Source: Hypholoma sublateritium FD-334 SS-4 (taxonomy: Eukaryota > Basidiomycota > Agaricomycetes > Agaricales > Strophariaceae). Taken from it: a stretch of DNA of 25,282 nucleotides. The notes under the pieces were generated by a model. It saw nothing but the letters and a program-made list of their open reading frames with translations, made no database searches and was not told the DNA's origin. The stretch covers positions 1 through 25,282 of the forward strand of contig KN817647.1 of NCBI GenBank assembly GCA_000827495.1. Direction: 5' to 3'. Of this stretch, positions 1 to 11,100 are shown one piece after another (within the stretch, counting starts at the first letter, position 1; every line of letters begins with the position of its first letter). A program made the position numbers and the translations under genes.

Positions 1-216
1 CCTCGTTATCTGCCTTCAACACATGTTTAATGCTCCGAAAAGCAAAAATCCACGTGTAGTCTAAAAGCGACCCTATCACCGCATCCCTCAGATCTCTATT
101 TTCTGCGAAGATGAAGGCCATGGCTAGTCGTTTCAGATCGCGTTCACGCTGCACGGGAACCTCGTCTTCTCTTTGGAAACGATCAGGAAGCTGAGCCGTA
201 TTTTGACTTTGCGAAA
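1..216 (-). CDS. 3' part of an unrecognised gene, cut by the left window edge
   Basis: A minus-strand frame runs open off the left edge. It reads as ordinary protein: charged then helical, with a stretch QREDEVPVQRERDLKRLAMA followed by FIFAENRDLRDAVIGSLLDY and then TWIFAFRSIKHVLKADNE. A plausible splice acceptor (ATTCAG) lies just before position 216, preceded by a pyrimidine-rich stretch, so this is probably an internal exon starting there. A competing frame with an ATG at 483 and a stop at 133 looks less natural. I do not recognise the family. The call rests on amino-acid composition and the open frame only; transcript data would decide it. Confidence 0.35.
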
Positions 217-2449
217 CTGAATTGCAAGGGGAAAGTACCGAGCAGACTTCAGTGACTTTATGTTGAATGGAAATTCGATTCTACACCTACTTGGCTTGTA
301 TAAGGCGTTACCGGAGGATTGGCTACAGTTTTCATTCAGTGTGCCAACATCGACAGCCTGAGGTACTGAGCCCGTATTTGGAACATTGATTTTGTTCACG
401 ATGTTACATGCTTCCCGCAGCTTGGGTGACTTGGAGCGAAGGAATAGAATTAGAGATGATTTCAGGCGCAAGAGGCCGAGCATTGCATGGAAGTCGATGA
501 GTCAAAGTGCGCAGGGAAGAAAATAAGCGTATGACTGTTTTCAAGGGCCAAAGTTCTGACAATTGGCTTTATACGCCTTGGTACGAATACGCCGATCCAT
601 CTTTTGCTATATAATTTACGTCACGTCAGGGCACCTTTAGTGTTTAGTATAACTCTGATCATCGCACCGCTTCATTATTTTGAGACCGCAATCATCAGAT
701 GGCTGTGACCGCGAGAGCGGCCAAATATAAGTAGTATGCTGTGGTGCGATTTGCCTTACGCCGAAGCGAAGCGAGGCTGATCTTGTAAGTAGTAAGTACC
801 TGACACACGAGTTTGGGTTTCAAGAAGAAATAAGCAGGAGAGATTGGGTGATATACCATACCGGTCCTATATAAGATATAATTTCGAGCTGAAGGCATGA
901 AAACTGAGCCTGAGGGCCATATGATCGTCGTGCATCATGGAGGTTAGTAATCAATTAAAAGCTGTGTGTGCACGATAAAGAATCCCTTAGATGTTCCCAT
1001 ATGGAACAGTCATAGTAGAGATCTCTATACACTTATTGAATTCAGTCACTTAGAGAGCTGAAATTTTCCTTTCAGCCACAGCCACAAACCTGATCTGAGT
1101 CAGTGTCGTGATATAGTTATCTACTTGGAATTACAAATGATTTCGTGTATACAGTAATCTCGACAGAACGGTGACCCGATGTCATTCACCTTGGCTCCAC
1201 GCCATGTCCTGGCACGCGCGCATAGCTCGCGCAGGGTCATCTCCCCCACTTCGCGACATAGCTTATATCTTGTGGTCCATCTAAGGAAGAACTGCAAGAT
1301 GTACCGAACATTTACGATCGAATCCCATTGAGCCTTGCCAGTGAAATTTCGCCGGCGAGGCGCGCGCGCAGTGAGGAAGCGGCACCGTGGTTCAATCTCG
1401 GCGCGAGAGCGCTTGATGTGGCGACCTTCGACGTCCAAATGACGTACTAAGTAGTTCCCTATGGTTAGTCAAGCTGTGCGTAGGCCCGGGAATAGTAAGT
1501 AGGATAACAGTTCTCTGCGGCAGTGTCTTGCCACGCCAAGGTGACAGACGGCTCGCCGCGCGCAGTCGTCCCAAATAGATCGGCGCGCCGACAAGGGACA
1601 GCATGTATATCTCGTGGGATCCGCTTCTAATAAAATTGTCTTTTTGGATCTGAAATGTATACGGCGGCTTCGCGGTCTGAGCACATAATCTATATCCATT
1701 TCGATGAGAGCCAGTGATTGACTCAGGAGAGAGCAAGATGGTACGAATACGAGTCGGCCACTGCGCAGAGATCGTGGATTGACGTAAGGTTATTATAGTT
1801 CCCCAAGAGTAAAGGCCGCTAGTCATCTGCAGTAGGGAACAGCACAGCCCGGACAAATCCCCGACGTTACAGACTACCGAGTCTGTCATCTTGGCTCTCG
1901 GAGCGAACCAGGTGCAAGTGCTGTCCTAAAGGCGAGATCTAGCCGCCTGGATCTCGTATGGAAAACTTACGACTTGCTCTCGGTGCGCTGACTGGCTAAC
2001 CAGCTGAGCGCTCAGTGCGAGCGAGTGAAAATCCAGATGCGAGGTCAGGTGGGCTAGAGGAGCGCGTGCAGAGACGTGCAGGAGGATGTCATGCAGTCCT
2101 CAGATGGGCGCAGGGGGTACAGCGGAATTGCACGGGCGGTGGAGGAGCGATGTTGATTGCCGCATGCGTTCGAAATGGGGGAGCGGCCTAACGATCTGGA
2201 GTAGGGAGGACACGCAACTTGCTCTGGGAGTGCTGCTCGGCTGAGCGCGAGCCCGATACGATGTCAGGCCGGGCGGAGGGGGCATGCAGGCGTCCTGGTG
2301 GTCAAGTTAGGCCGGCGAAGCGGGGGAGTTCTGTCAAGGCCGTCCTCGATGGGACAATTGTGCATACTCTGGCAGACGCCGAAATTCATGGTGCACAGAG
2401 GGGATGCGACGTCTGCAGGGCAACGGGGGCAGGTGTGAGGTGTCGTCTT
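217..2449. other. Intergenic / unassigned, about 2.2 kb
   Basis: No gene is recognised here apart from the weak ORF listed at 1121-1438. Composition changes from AT-rich (about 590-1120) to GC-rich (after about 1900). Short open frames on both strands have no recognisable motifs. The right part is G-rich on the plus strand and leads into the flank of the copy 1 pseudogene. Confidence 0.5.
1121..1438 (-). CDS. Small unrecognised ORF (105 residues), doubtful
   Basis: An ATG-to-stop frame of 105 residues, basic, with many Arg and Cys and a central segment FTGKAQWDSIVNVRYILQFF. No family is recognised. It might be a remnant of a larger gene, or chance. No splice structure, promoter or paralogue in the window supports it. 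Confidence 0.18.
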   Translation of the reverse strand: MDVEGRHIKRSRAEIEPRCRFLTARAPRRRNFTGKAQWDSIVNVRYILQFFLRWTTRYKLCREVGEMTLRELCARARTWRGAKVNDIGSPFCRDYCIHEIICNSK

Positions 2450-2590
2450 GCGTGTGCTATGAAAAAACAAAATGAGCTCCTGTCTTAGTCGCGTCGAGGC
2501 AGGCGAAACGAAACACTGCGCGTCCTCGGCTGCAGTCTCCGGAATGCCCCGCCGCGCATGGGCGCCTTCCCACCGGGCCCAGCGGGGAGA
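2450..2590. repeat. Family 3'-flank repeat, copy next to pseudogene copy 1
   Basis: This segment resembles 4830-4970, which lies just past the stop codon of the intact family gene. Both start with a GCGTGTGCT-type stretch, pass through AATGAGCTC and GGCAGGCGAAA / GCAGGCGAAA blocks, and end in GCCCCGCC(A/G)CGCATGGGCGCC. Copy 1 therefore still carries some of the downstream flank of the ancestral gene. Confidence 0.6.
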
Positions 2591-2595
2591 CTTAC

Positions 2596-3257
2596 GCGTA
2601 GTCGGCGTACGCGGGCTGGGCGGGGTGGTATGCGGTGGACGGCCATGGCGTCGTGGCTTGCTGGTGCTGGTTCTGATACTGCTACTGATGCTAGTGCTCG
2701 TATTGCTGCTGTTGGTACTCCTGCTGCTGCGAATACTCCTGCTGCGCGTACCCCTCCCCACCGACCTTCGTAGCCGCCTGCCCGAACTCCCTATCGCTGC
2801 GCGCCCTGCGCGTCGGTGGGTCCGCCAGCTGGCCACGACGCGCTCGCCTGCGGCTGCTGCTGTTGGAGCAGCTGCACGTACTCCTCCGCGGTCATATTCG
2901 CCGCGTTGAATGGATGCGTTGGATGCGGTCCGAGACTCGGAGATGGCTCGGAGGGAGTCGCGGCGGGTGGGTGGGTGCAAGCAGGAAACCCCAGTGGATG
3001 GAGAAGACTTGAACACGACGCGCATCCTACTTACGTGATTCTATTAATTAGCTCCGGCGGCGATCTCCGGAGGTCTAAGCCTCTCCCGGCACCGCGTCTA
3101 CTTAGTCTTGCGCGCCTTGGTATCCGCTGGATGCCCATGGCGCCCTGGTTGCGGTTGGCGCGTATTCGGCATTCGGCGCGTATATATTGGGCTTGCTGGG
3201 GCTGATACTGATGTTGCTGTTCGTCTGGGTGCTGCTGCTGCTGGTTCAACTGCGCGC
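2596..3257 (-). pseudogene. Copy 1: truncated fragment of the large family gene (start of last exon)
   Basis: This matches the 5' part of the last exon of the family. A splice acceptor (GACATAG) precedes AQLNQQQQHPDEQQHQYQ, equivalent to AQWN...QQ in the other copies. A frameshift follows near 3190: the expected reading continues in another frame as NAEYAP..APWASSGYQGAQD and then stops. About 190 bp of unrelated sequence intervenes before homology resumes near 2910 with NAANMTAEEYVQLLQQQQ and GGEGYAQQEYSQQQEYQQQ, close to copy 3. Two in-frame TAG codons follow where CAG (Gln) is expected (about 2680-2690). Homology ends at about 2596 in YADYA, directly followed by a GTAAGT donor-like site. 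Exons 1-3 are absent, so this is a dead fragment. Confidence 0.75.
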
Positions 3258-3294
3258 CTATGTCCGATGCAAAGTAGAAGTTTTTGGGAGCGTA

Positions 3295-3440
3295 TTTCTG
3301 TTTCATGCGATGATATCACAGAAGCACTTCGAATTCGCTCCTCGTTTAAGTATGCACTCTCTTGCATAATTATTGGTGGCACTGAGACGTCCAAGGCAAA
3401 TCTTTAATGGTACGGAACGATGTACGCACAGAATTGAGCG
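3295..3440. repeat. Short dispersed repeat, shared with 15890-16015
   Basis: This segment shares GCATAATTATTGGT and (A/C)CGGAACGATGTACG, in the same order and at similar spacing, with 15890-16015, plus a weaker match around GATATCAC / TTATATCAC. In both places it lies beside a truncated member of the large gene family (copy 1 here, copy D there). It may mark a shared breakpoint or an old insertion. Confidence 0.5.
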
Positions 3441-3639
3441 CATGCATGACGCGCGGAGCGAGTACCAGGTCCGTTGAATGAAGTCTAACAAACAAGCTCA
3501 CCTTGATATTGCGATGGAGTTCTTCACCAATCGAAGGACAGAAAAATCCAGAACCACCGATGCACTGTTACATTGTGAGATCAATCAGGATCTAGCAGGT
3601 TACAGGATACGAAAGCGAGTGCATCGGTACAGAGGCGTC

Positions 3640-3965
3640 GGAAACAAAAAAATACATCAATGCGAGAGAACAGAAGATATGTTACTTTTACAGATAACGA
3701 TATTCGAATCAGAAAGCGAGAGCGATAAAACAAGACAGGTAGAGACGAGACGAGATAGCGGGAATACGAGTGCGAGGTCTAATAGAGATTGAGGTAACAA
3801 GATGAACAGAGAAGACGAGGACGGGATAGCGGGGAGGACGAGCGCGATGCATCTACAGAGCAAGAGGGACGAGATAGCGAGATAGCGAGACACAAAAGCG
3901 AGATAAACAGAAAACAAAACAAAAAACACAGATAGTAAACAGGAAACAATCGGGGGTATATCAAA
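3640..3965. other. Purine-rich plus strand / CT-rich minus strand, about 300 bp
   Basis: The plus strand is almost continuous A and G, with irregular repeats of GCGAGATA / ACGAGATAGCG, ending in an A-rich run with AAAACAAAACAAAAAACA. Hydrophobic Leu/Ser-rich minus-strand frames here are only the translation of the CT-rich complement. Pyrimidine-rich tracts are common just upstream of transcription starts in fungal genes, but no convincing gene start follows on the minus strand. Confidence 0.5.
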
Positions 3966-3999
3966 ACATCTGTGTAGAAATGTCAGCCCATCGCCCAAA

Positions 4000-4640
4000 A
4001 GCACATCCAGGAGCCAAAACTTACATATCAAGCACACAAGGGGGCGTAGGCCGCGCGTGCATTACGGGCGCGGCGTGGATTTTTCCGGCGAGAGCGACGA
4101 CGACGGAGCGATGTCGGCGGGGTTTCGTACTGAGGGTGGACAGCGCGGACGGGAAGGGAGGACGCGCGCTGTGCGCGTTTTTGTGGGGCGGATGTGGGGC
4201 GCGGTTGATGCGCTGAGATGCGCAGAAGCGGGAGCGACCGCGGAGGGCGAGCGTGGGTGCGTGGCGGTGGGAGCGGGGCGACGGGCGGCGGCGCTCTGTG
4301 CGGAAGCGGGACGCGCGCTGTGTGGTTGCGACGGGGATGCGGAAGAGGCGCGCTGCGGGTGTATGCGCCGCGGACGTGGGATGGAGATGCGGTGGGCGGC
4401 GCAGTGTGATGGGAGGGCGGGAAGACGGGCTGGGTGTCGGGCGCGGCGCCGGGCGAGGCACGCCACGTGGATGTATGCGGGACGCGCACCGCGGAGGGTG
4501 ATGTGAGGGTGGCGGCAGCGCTCTGCGGCGAGGGTCGCCGCAGGCAGGCGCGCCCCGCGCAGAGCAGCAGCTCGCAGGACGACGGTGGATCGGCGGCAAG
4601 ATGACGTGGGGCTATCTGAGTATAACGAGTAAACCCGTGT
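4000..4640. other. G-rich stretch, open in most frames, no supported gene
   Basis: The plus strand is strongly G-rich and several frames on both strands stay open (up to 192 codons on the minus strand) because stop codons are rare in such sequence. The proteins are Arg/Pro/Ala/Gly mixtures without motifs. A GTAAGT donor-like site occurs on the minus strand at about 4015-4024, but no acceptor or downstream exon could be linked to it. Confidence 0.45.
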
Positions 4641-4830
4641 TCATGCGCAATCGTGCGTCATTCATTCTATACACATCGAGTGAGCACGCCGGACAGGAAT
4701 GACGGCCCGGGGGAGTGGGATGCAGGAGGACGGTGTCGCGGCGGGTCAGCGACAGGGTGGATCGGCGGGATTACGTGGGGCTATATGAGTGGGATGGGTG
4801 AGCCCGTGTCCGTGTGCCGATCGCGCCGTC
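4580..4830 (+). repeat. Imperfect direct repeat, offset about 171 bp
   Basis: Near 4587 and again near 4758, GGTGGATCGGCGG(C/G) is followed by TGACGTGGGGCTAT / TTACGTGGGGCTAT, then a (T)GAGT stretch and a CCCGTGT(T/C)C(A/G)TG block. The unit looks like a local tandem duplication with small indels. It lies in the 3' flank of the intact family gene. No function is suggested. Confidence 0.6.
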
Positions 4831-4970
4831 CTGCGTGTGCTGTAAAACCACAATGAGCTCGCTGTCCTCCTCGCGTGGATGCAGGCGAAAGACGACACAC
4901 CTCCGAGTCTGCGACGCGGGCATGCGCAGTGCCCCGCCACGCATGGGCGCCGTCCCAAGCGGGCCCGGCT
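4830..4970. repeat. Family 3'-flank repeat, copy next to the intact gene
   Basis: Counterpart of 2450-2590 (same block order, several indels). Its right part forms the left arm of the inverted repeat at 4929-4999. It lies about 170 bp past the stop codon of the intact gene, which is transcribed toward it, so it may be transcribed as 3' untranslated sequence. Confidence 0.6.
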
Positions 4971-4999
4971 TGGGACGGCGCCCATGCACGGTGGGGCAC
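4929..4999. repeat. Long inverted repeat / hairpin, 32-bp arms, 7-nt loop
   Basis: The left arm is 4929-4960, the loop GGGCCCG is 4961-4967 and the right arm is 4968-4999. The inner 19 bp (CATGGGCGCCGTCCCAAGC and its complement) are perfect; the outer part has three mismatches. The left arm has a direct relative near 2543-2575, whereas the right arm is inverted, so the structure probably arose by inverted duplication of the left arm. In RNA it would be a very stable stem about 150-215 nt past the stop codon of the intact gene. It could affect 3' end formation, but that is inference. Confidence 0.85.
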
Positions 5000-5143
5000 G
5001 AGACGATGCGACGGGAAAGAATAAAGAGAATAAATGAGAATAATAATAAGGCGGCGCGCGCTTGGGCACGTCCACTGCACGCGCGCTCGAACTCAGGCGA
5101 GGTATTTCCTACACCCAAAGCCAGCATAAGCACACACACCGCA

Positions 5144-8100
5144 TCACAGACGAAAGGAGAAAACGCACCCGAGCAGCGCCGTCGACGCGACGACGCCCAG
5201 CACCACCGCCCACGCGCACGGCGCGCCGTCGAGCAGGGACGGCGCGCCGCCGGGCATTGCGGGCCAGACGTCCGCTTCCTCCCCCTCCTCTTCCTCGCCT
5301 TCCCCTTCCTCCGTGTCCTCTTCCTGCTCTCCTTCCTCCGCCTCCGCACCAAGCGCGTCGTCAGCCTCATCCGGCAACTCCTGCCCCTCACCCAGCGGAC
5401 TCCCCGGCGGCGTCGGCAGCTGCCCCTCCCCTGGGGCTGATTCAGATACGGCCGGCGACGCCGCGCGCTGGGGCCCGAACTCCGCCTCGAGGCTCGCCGC
5501 GGCGGACCCGTGCGGGCCGACCCAGTCCGCGGGCACGCGCGGCCAGCGCCCTGCCGCGCGTGCCTCGGCGTGGAGGCGCTCGCGATGCTGGCGCTGGGCG
5601 TCTGCGGTGCGCTCGTGCTCTGCTTCTATCTTCGCGCGGGCGGCCTGTGCTTTGCGCGCAGTCTCCTTTTTAGCGGCCTCCACATCGAGCGCCGCGTGTG
5701 CCTCCGCGGCCTCCCGCGCTTTCTCTTTTTTCGCCCTCTCAGCCGCCGCGAACTGCGCGAGCGCCTCCCTATACACCTTCTCCGCCTCCCTCACGCGCTT
5801 CTCCTCCTCCTCCTTGCGCACCTCTTCCGCCTCTTCCCGCGCAGCGCCCCTACGGTCCGCGCGTGCGAGATACACCTGTGCGCGCGTCCATGAGACCTCG
5901 CCGGGTGGTGGTGGGCGGCGGCGGGGGTTGGTGGGCTTCGTTGGGCTGGGGTTGGGGCTGGAGTTAGGGGTTGAGGCGGGGCTCGAGGCGGGGCTCGAGG
6001 AGGGGCTGGCGCTGGGAGAGGTGGTTGGGCTGGGCGAGGGCGTGGGGAGGGTGATGGTTGTGCGGACGGGGGTGCTGGGGATGGTGGTGGGGCTGGCGTC
6101 GGCGGTGGCGGGAACGGTGGGAGCGGCACCGGTGTCAGCGGCGTGGACGACGACGGGCGCGCTAGCGCCACACCGCAAAATAGCAGGCCTCAACACCACC
6201 CCCACCTCCCTCTCCACCCTCTCCTCCACCTTCTCCACCCACACCCTCCCCCCCTCCGCCCCCAGCACCATCCCCCCAAACAGCCGCGCGAGCATCTCGC
6301 CCACCTTATCCCCCCCGTCCCCCTCCCCCTCCTCCGCACACACGCGCGGCGCCTCGGAGGGCGCGAACTCGTCGAGCGCGTCGTACGACGCGTAGTGCGC
6401 CGGCGGGTCGCGGAACTGCGTGAACCGCCTTTCGAGCGGGCGCGCAGGGAGGAGGGGGGGTGGGGGTGTGCGTGCTGCGCCGCGGGCGAAGGGGGTGGGG
6501 GGCGCGACGAGGGGGGGTTGAGGGGGCGGTGCGTTGGGGCGTTGGACGGGGGCGGGGTTCGGCTTTGGTTCGGCGGGGCGAGGGGCGTGCGGTGGGGTGT
6601 GTGCGGCGTTCGTGCTGGGCTGCGGAGGCGCGTCGACGACGACGACGATTTCGGCATTTGGTGAAGGCGGCTGCGCGTCGTCGCCCTCCTCGACCACCGA
6701 CACCGACGCTGCACGCGCGTCGAGCGCGAAGGAGGGAACGGCGACTTCTTCCATCTCCTCCGATACCGACGATGTCGATGCAGGCGCGTCTTCTGCGCGG
6801 GCGTCCTCTGTCGGCGCGTTGGGCGCGAAGGCGGGGATGGGGACTTCTTCCATGTCTTCCTCCCGCTCCACCATCGGCACAACCGCTTGCTCCTCCGCGT
6901 CAACTTCGGTCACCGCGGGCCGCTCCACGAACCGTGCGTCTTCCTCTGCTTCGACCACCTCGTCAGGAAGAGGCACCTCCTCCTCGTCCCACTCATCCGC
7001 AAAATCGACCTCCTCATCCGCGTCCGCCCAGCGCACCCGCCGCTCCGCGTGGACATCGTGCATCGACGCGTCCAGCGCGTCGTCGCACACCGACATCGAC
7101 GCTGCACGCGCGTCTTCCGCACGCGCGTCGAGCGCAAAGGAGGGAATGGCGACCTCCTCCATGTCCTCCTCCTCCTCCTGCTCTTCCCCGTCCTGAACAC
7201 CCGCCGCGCCGCGCGCTGCCTGCTCCGCGTCGACGTCGACCGCCACAGGCGCCTCTAGCGACCGCCCGACGCCGGATCCCGCGTCCGCGCCGTCTTGCGC
7301 TCCGGGCACCCCCTGATCGTCCCACTGATCGGCGAAGTCAGCCTCCGCGTCCGCGTCGGCACGGCAGAGCCGCGGGTCCGTGTGGACAGCCTGCGTCTCG
7401 TCCGAATCCGAATCCGAGGTGTCTGCGCCCGCGAGCGGCGTCGGGGCGTCGGGGCCTGGGTCTGGCTGCGCGGCGGTATCGGCGACCGGCTGCTCGTCTT
7501 CTTCTACACGCGGCGCGGCCGCGGGCACGAGTTCGGGTGGGGGTGTTGTAGGCGGCGGCTGCACAACTTCGGCGGCGCCGCTTTCGCTGGCGCGCGGGCC
7601 GGACGGCGCGTTTGGCGACGGCGCGTTTGGCGATGACGACGATGGTGATGACGGCAACGGCGGTGATGACAACAGTGGCCCTGATGACGGTGGCAGCGGA
7701 AGCGAAGGTTGCGACGACGACGACAGCAGCAGAAGCAGCAGCGCGTCGGCGGGATCCGCGCCACGCGCCGGCGCGAGGGCGTCCCCGCGCTCGTCGATCG
7801 CGCACGGCGTCGGCGCTGGAGCGGGGATGGCGAGCGCGTCGACGGGCGAGACACCTGCGTTATGCATCGCGGTGGGTGTGGTTAGCTGGGCAGCGGAGTG
7901 CGCGTCGTCGACGATCTCGCCCTCTTCCGCGTCCTCGCGCGCGGGGAGCGCCGCCTCGTCAACTACGCGGAGCGCCGGCGCGGGGTGCACGGGCGTATCG
8001 ATGGGCGAGTGCACGTTGCCTGCGGCGGATGTGTGGGCTTGGATGTGCGTGCTGTCCGCGGTGGGGGGTGCGCTCTGCTCCGCGATGGGCGTGTACGCGT

Positions 8101-11100
8101 CCGCGATGACGATCTCGCCTTCCTCCTCCTCGGTCCAGGCGGGTACACGCGGCACAACGCCATCGACGCTTTCCATCTGCTCGCTCTCCGCGCGCGCAGA
8201 CTCCTCAACGACGAACTGCGCCGCCGGCTCTTCGATCGCGGCACGCAACGGCACGTCCGACTCCATGGCCATATTCGCCGCGTCGAATGGCTGCGCGCTG
8301 TTGCTGGCGTACGCGTCTTGGGCGTCTTGGTAGCCGCTGGATGGCCAGGGCGCGCTGGTGCTTGCGGTTGGGGCGTGTTCGGCGTTTGGCTCGTGTTGGG
8401 CTTGCTGGGGCTGATATTGCTGCTGCGCGTTTGGGTCCTGCTGATGGTGGTTCCACTGTGCGGCTATTTTCGAGGCAAATTGTCAGTACGTAATTTTTTT
8501 GATACTTGGTATTTTCGCTAACCTTGCCAACTCTCCTGCCCCGCGGCGCCTTGGTGCGACGAGTTCCACGATGCGCCTAGTAGAAGTGCGAATTATCAGT
8601 CGACCGAAAGTCTGCCGCCCTTTGTGAACACTCACCTTGCCACCCCTCCGGCGCATCGCCGCTGTCCATCGCGTCCCCTTCCTGCGCATCCCCTCCGCCG
8701 CTCGGCCCCACGCCCATCTCACCCAATCGCTGCGCAAATTCCTGCCACGCCGGCACCCCACGCGCCGCGGCGCTGGTATCAACGTCCTCGATCGCGACAT
8801 CCTCGTTCTCGACCACGCCCGCCGCATCCCCGACCGGCTCCGCGTGCCGAATATACGCCTCGTCCACGGCGTGCGCGAGCGAGGTGTAGGCCGATGTCGG
8901 TGCGGCCTGCGTCGGCGCCGCACTGCTGGCGATGATGGAGATGGCCGCGGACGCAGCGGCGTTGAGGCTCTCTACCTCCGCCAGCAGCGCGAGCATCGAC
9001 AGCCCGGCTGTGTCCTGCGCGCTGGCGGATGGCGGCGCGGTGCCGGATGCGTGGTGCAGCGTCCCTGGGCTGACGGCGGCTGCGGTTTGGAGGGCGTGCA
9101 AGGCGCCGGCGGGGGTGAGCGCGGTGCTGGGCTGGCTGCGCCCTAGAGCCGCTAAGCCGGCCTCGAACGCCGCGCGGCGCTCGTCCTCCGCTGCGCGCTC
9201 GGCGTCGGCGTCCAGTGTAGCGGACGGTGCGGGCTGCTGCACGGGCGCGGGCGCGTGTGTCTCCTGCGCGCGTTGTTTCTTCAGCTGCATCTGCGCCTGG
9301 AGCTCCGCGAGCATCCGCGCGTCCTCTGCCGCATGCCGCGCGACCGCCGCGCGGTCGACCATGTCGTCGATGCTCGTCTCGATGCCCGAGCTGAGTGTCT
9401 TCGACGCCATCCCCTCGCCGATCATCCCTCGCCGCTCCTCCTTCACCTCCTCCACCGCGCGCTCGTCGTCCAAGCGCTCCGCCTCCGCACGCGCGGCTTC
9501 CATGACCAAGCGCGCTAGCGCAGCCTTGCGCACCTCGCGCTCCGCATGCCCGACGCGCATCGCCGAGAGCGCCGCTTCTGTCACCGCCTTGTCGGCGGCG
9601 ATTCGGTCGGCGTCGACGAACAGCGCGTTGGCGTGCGTCGTCGATGTGTGCCCCATGTCGTCGTCGTCGTCGCTTGCGAAGGCGGCCTCGAGCTCGGCGG
9701 CGAGCGCCGCGTCCTCTTCGCTGCGCCGCTCGTTCGGCGCGAGGGCGGACATGGCATCGTCGTCGCTGTCCTCGCTATCGTCGTCGTCGTCGGCAGCGGC
9801 GGTGGCGGCGGTAGCGGGGCTGGCGTCGAAATATATGAATGTGTCGGCGGGCACGGCAGGCGGTGCGGATGCGTCTTTCGCAGCAGCTAGCGCGCGGAGT
9901 ACGCGGCGTCGCTCCACCATCGGGCGGCGCACAGGTACGGGCTCTGCCTCTGGCTCCTGCTGCGCCGCACCCTCAGCCTCAGACGTCGTCAGCGTCGTCA
10001 TGGCCGGGGCGTCGCCGTCCGCGGATGGCGCGATGGCGACCGGGGCAGGCGCTGCTGTTGCTGCTGCTGCGATGGCTACCTGCACGCGGCGCCGCTGGAC
10101 CACCTTGCGCGGCTCCGCGGCGGGCGCTTGGACGTCCATTGTCTCGTCGACATTCTCCGCGGTCGTGTGTCCGACGGGGGGTGGCGACGGCGCGCTGGCG
10201 CGGGGGCGAGCACGGTTGGCAGAGGTGGTCGGTGTGAGGAAGAGAGTGTTGGGCGGTGCGGAGCTGGGGGTGGGCGTTGGGCTGGAGCGGGGGGTCGGTG
10301 CGGTGAAGTCGAAAGTGACGTTGGCGGGCAGCGCGCTGGCAACGGTTGGCGCGGCAGGCGGGGCGAACATGGGAGCCGGGTCCATTGGTGCCAGTGATGG
10401 TGTGAACGCTGCGTCGTCGCAGGACGGGGAGACGGGCGTTCGAAAATCGGACGTCGGGTGAGACGCCCTCGACCCGAAGGGCGCATACTCGAACGCCTCC
10501 GTGCGCCGCGGCACGGGCAGCACCCCCTCGGCGTAGGTGTCGTTGGCGCTGAGCAGCAGGCGACGGTCGATCATGCAGTCTTCCACGCCCTGCACCGACC
10601 CACCCTGCACTGCACTAGGCAGCGCAAGACCGCCGCCAATGCTGCCAGCAGCATACAGCGGCGGCAGCGGGATGCCCATGCCCATCCCCGGGCCTATCAA
10701 CGTCCTCGCTGATGAGAACGCGGACTCGGGCGGCGTGGGCGGCGTCGACGAGGACACGCTGTCGCTCTGGCTCGTGAGCGCCCCAAGCGGCGACACCGGC
10801 GAGTCCGTCGAGTCGTCGTCGTCGTTGCCGCGCATGCGGCTCGGCCCAGCCTCGTTCGACGAGACGCGCCAGGGCTCCGGGCTGAGACCGCGGTGGGCCT
10901 GCGCTCCCTTCTTGCCCCTGGCGCGGGGGGCAGGTGGTGGCGGGGCCTTATCGGCGCCATCAGTCGGTGTGCCACTCATCGATGGCGAGTGTACTCACGG
11001 GGTCGTCGGGGGATCGGAACAGTCGGGTTCTGTCTTCGTATTTCTCCATTGCTAGGTGTGCGCGGATATGAGCGATGGGGATATCGATGGTGGTAGGTGG

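Noticed and set aside
4021..4599. Minus-strand frame of 192 codons, Arg/Pro-rich
   Set aside because: It lies in a G-rich region where most frames stay open; it has no motif, and its donor-like end has no partner acceptor that I could find.
5313..6395. Long plus-strand frame (360 codons) and similar ones at 6460-7551 and 7380-8333
   Set aside because: They are antisense to the last exon of the intact gene, consist of Ser/Ala/Gly/Arg/Pro runs expected from its GC-rich codons, and have no paralogous support.
8932..10461. Plus-strand frame of 509 codons
   Set aside because: It is a shadow of exon 2. Poly-Ser/Ala stretches mirror Asp/Glu/Ala codons of the real strand, and splice-site and paralogue evidence favour the minus strand.
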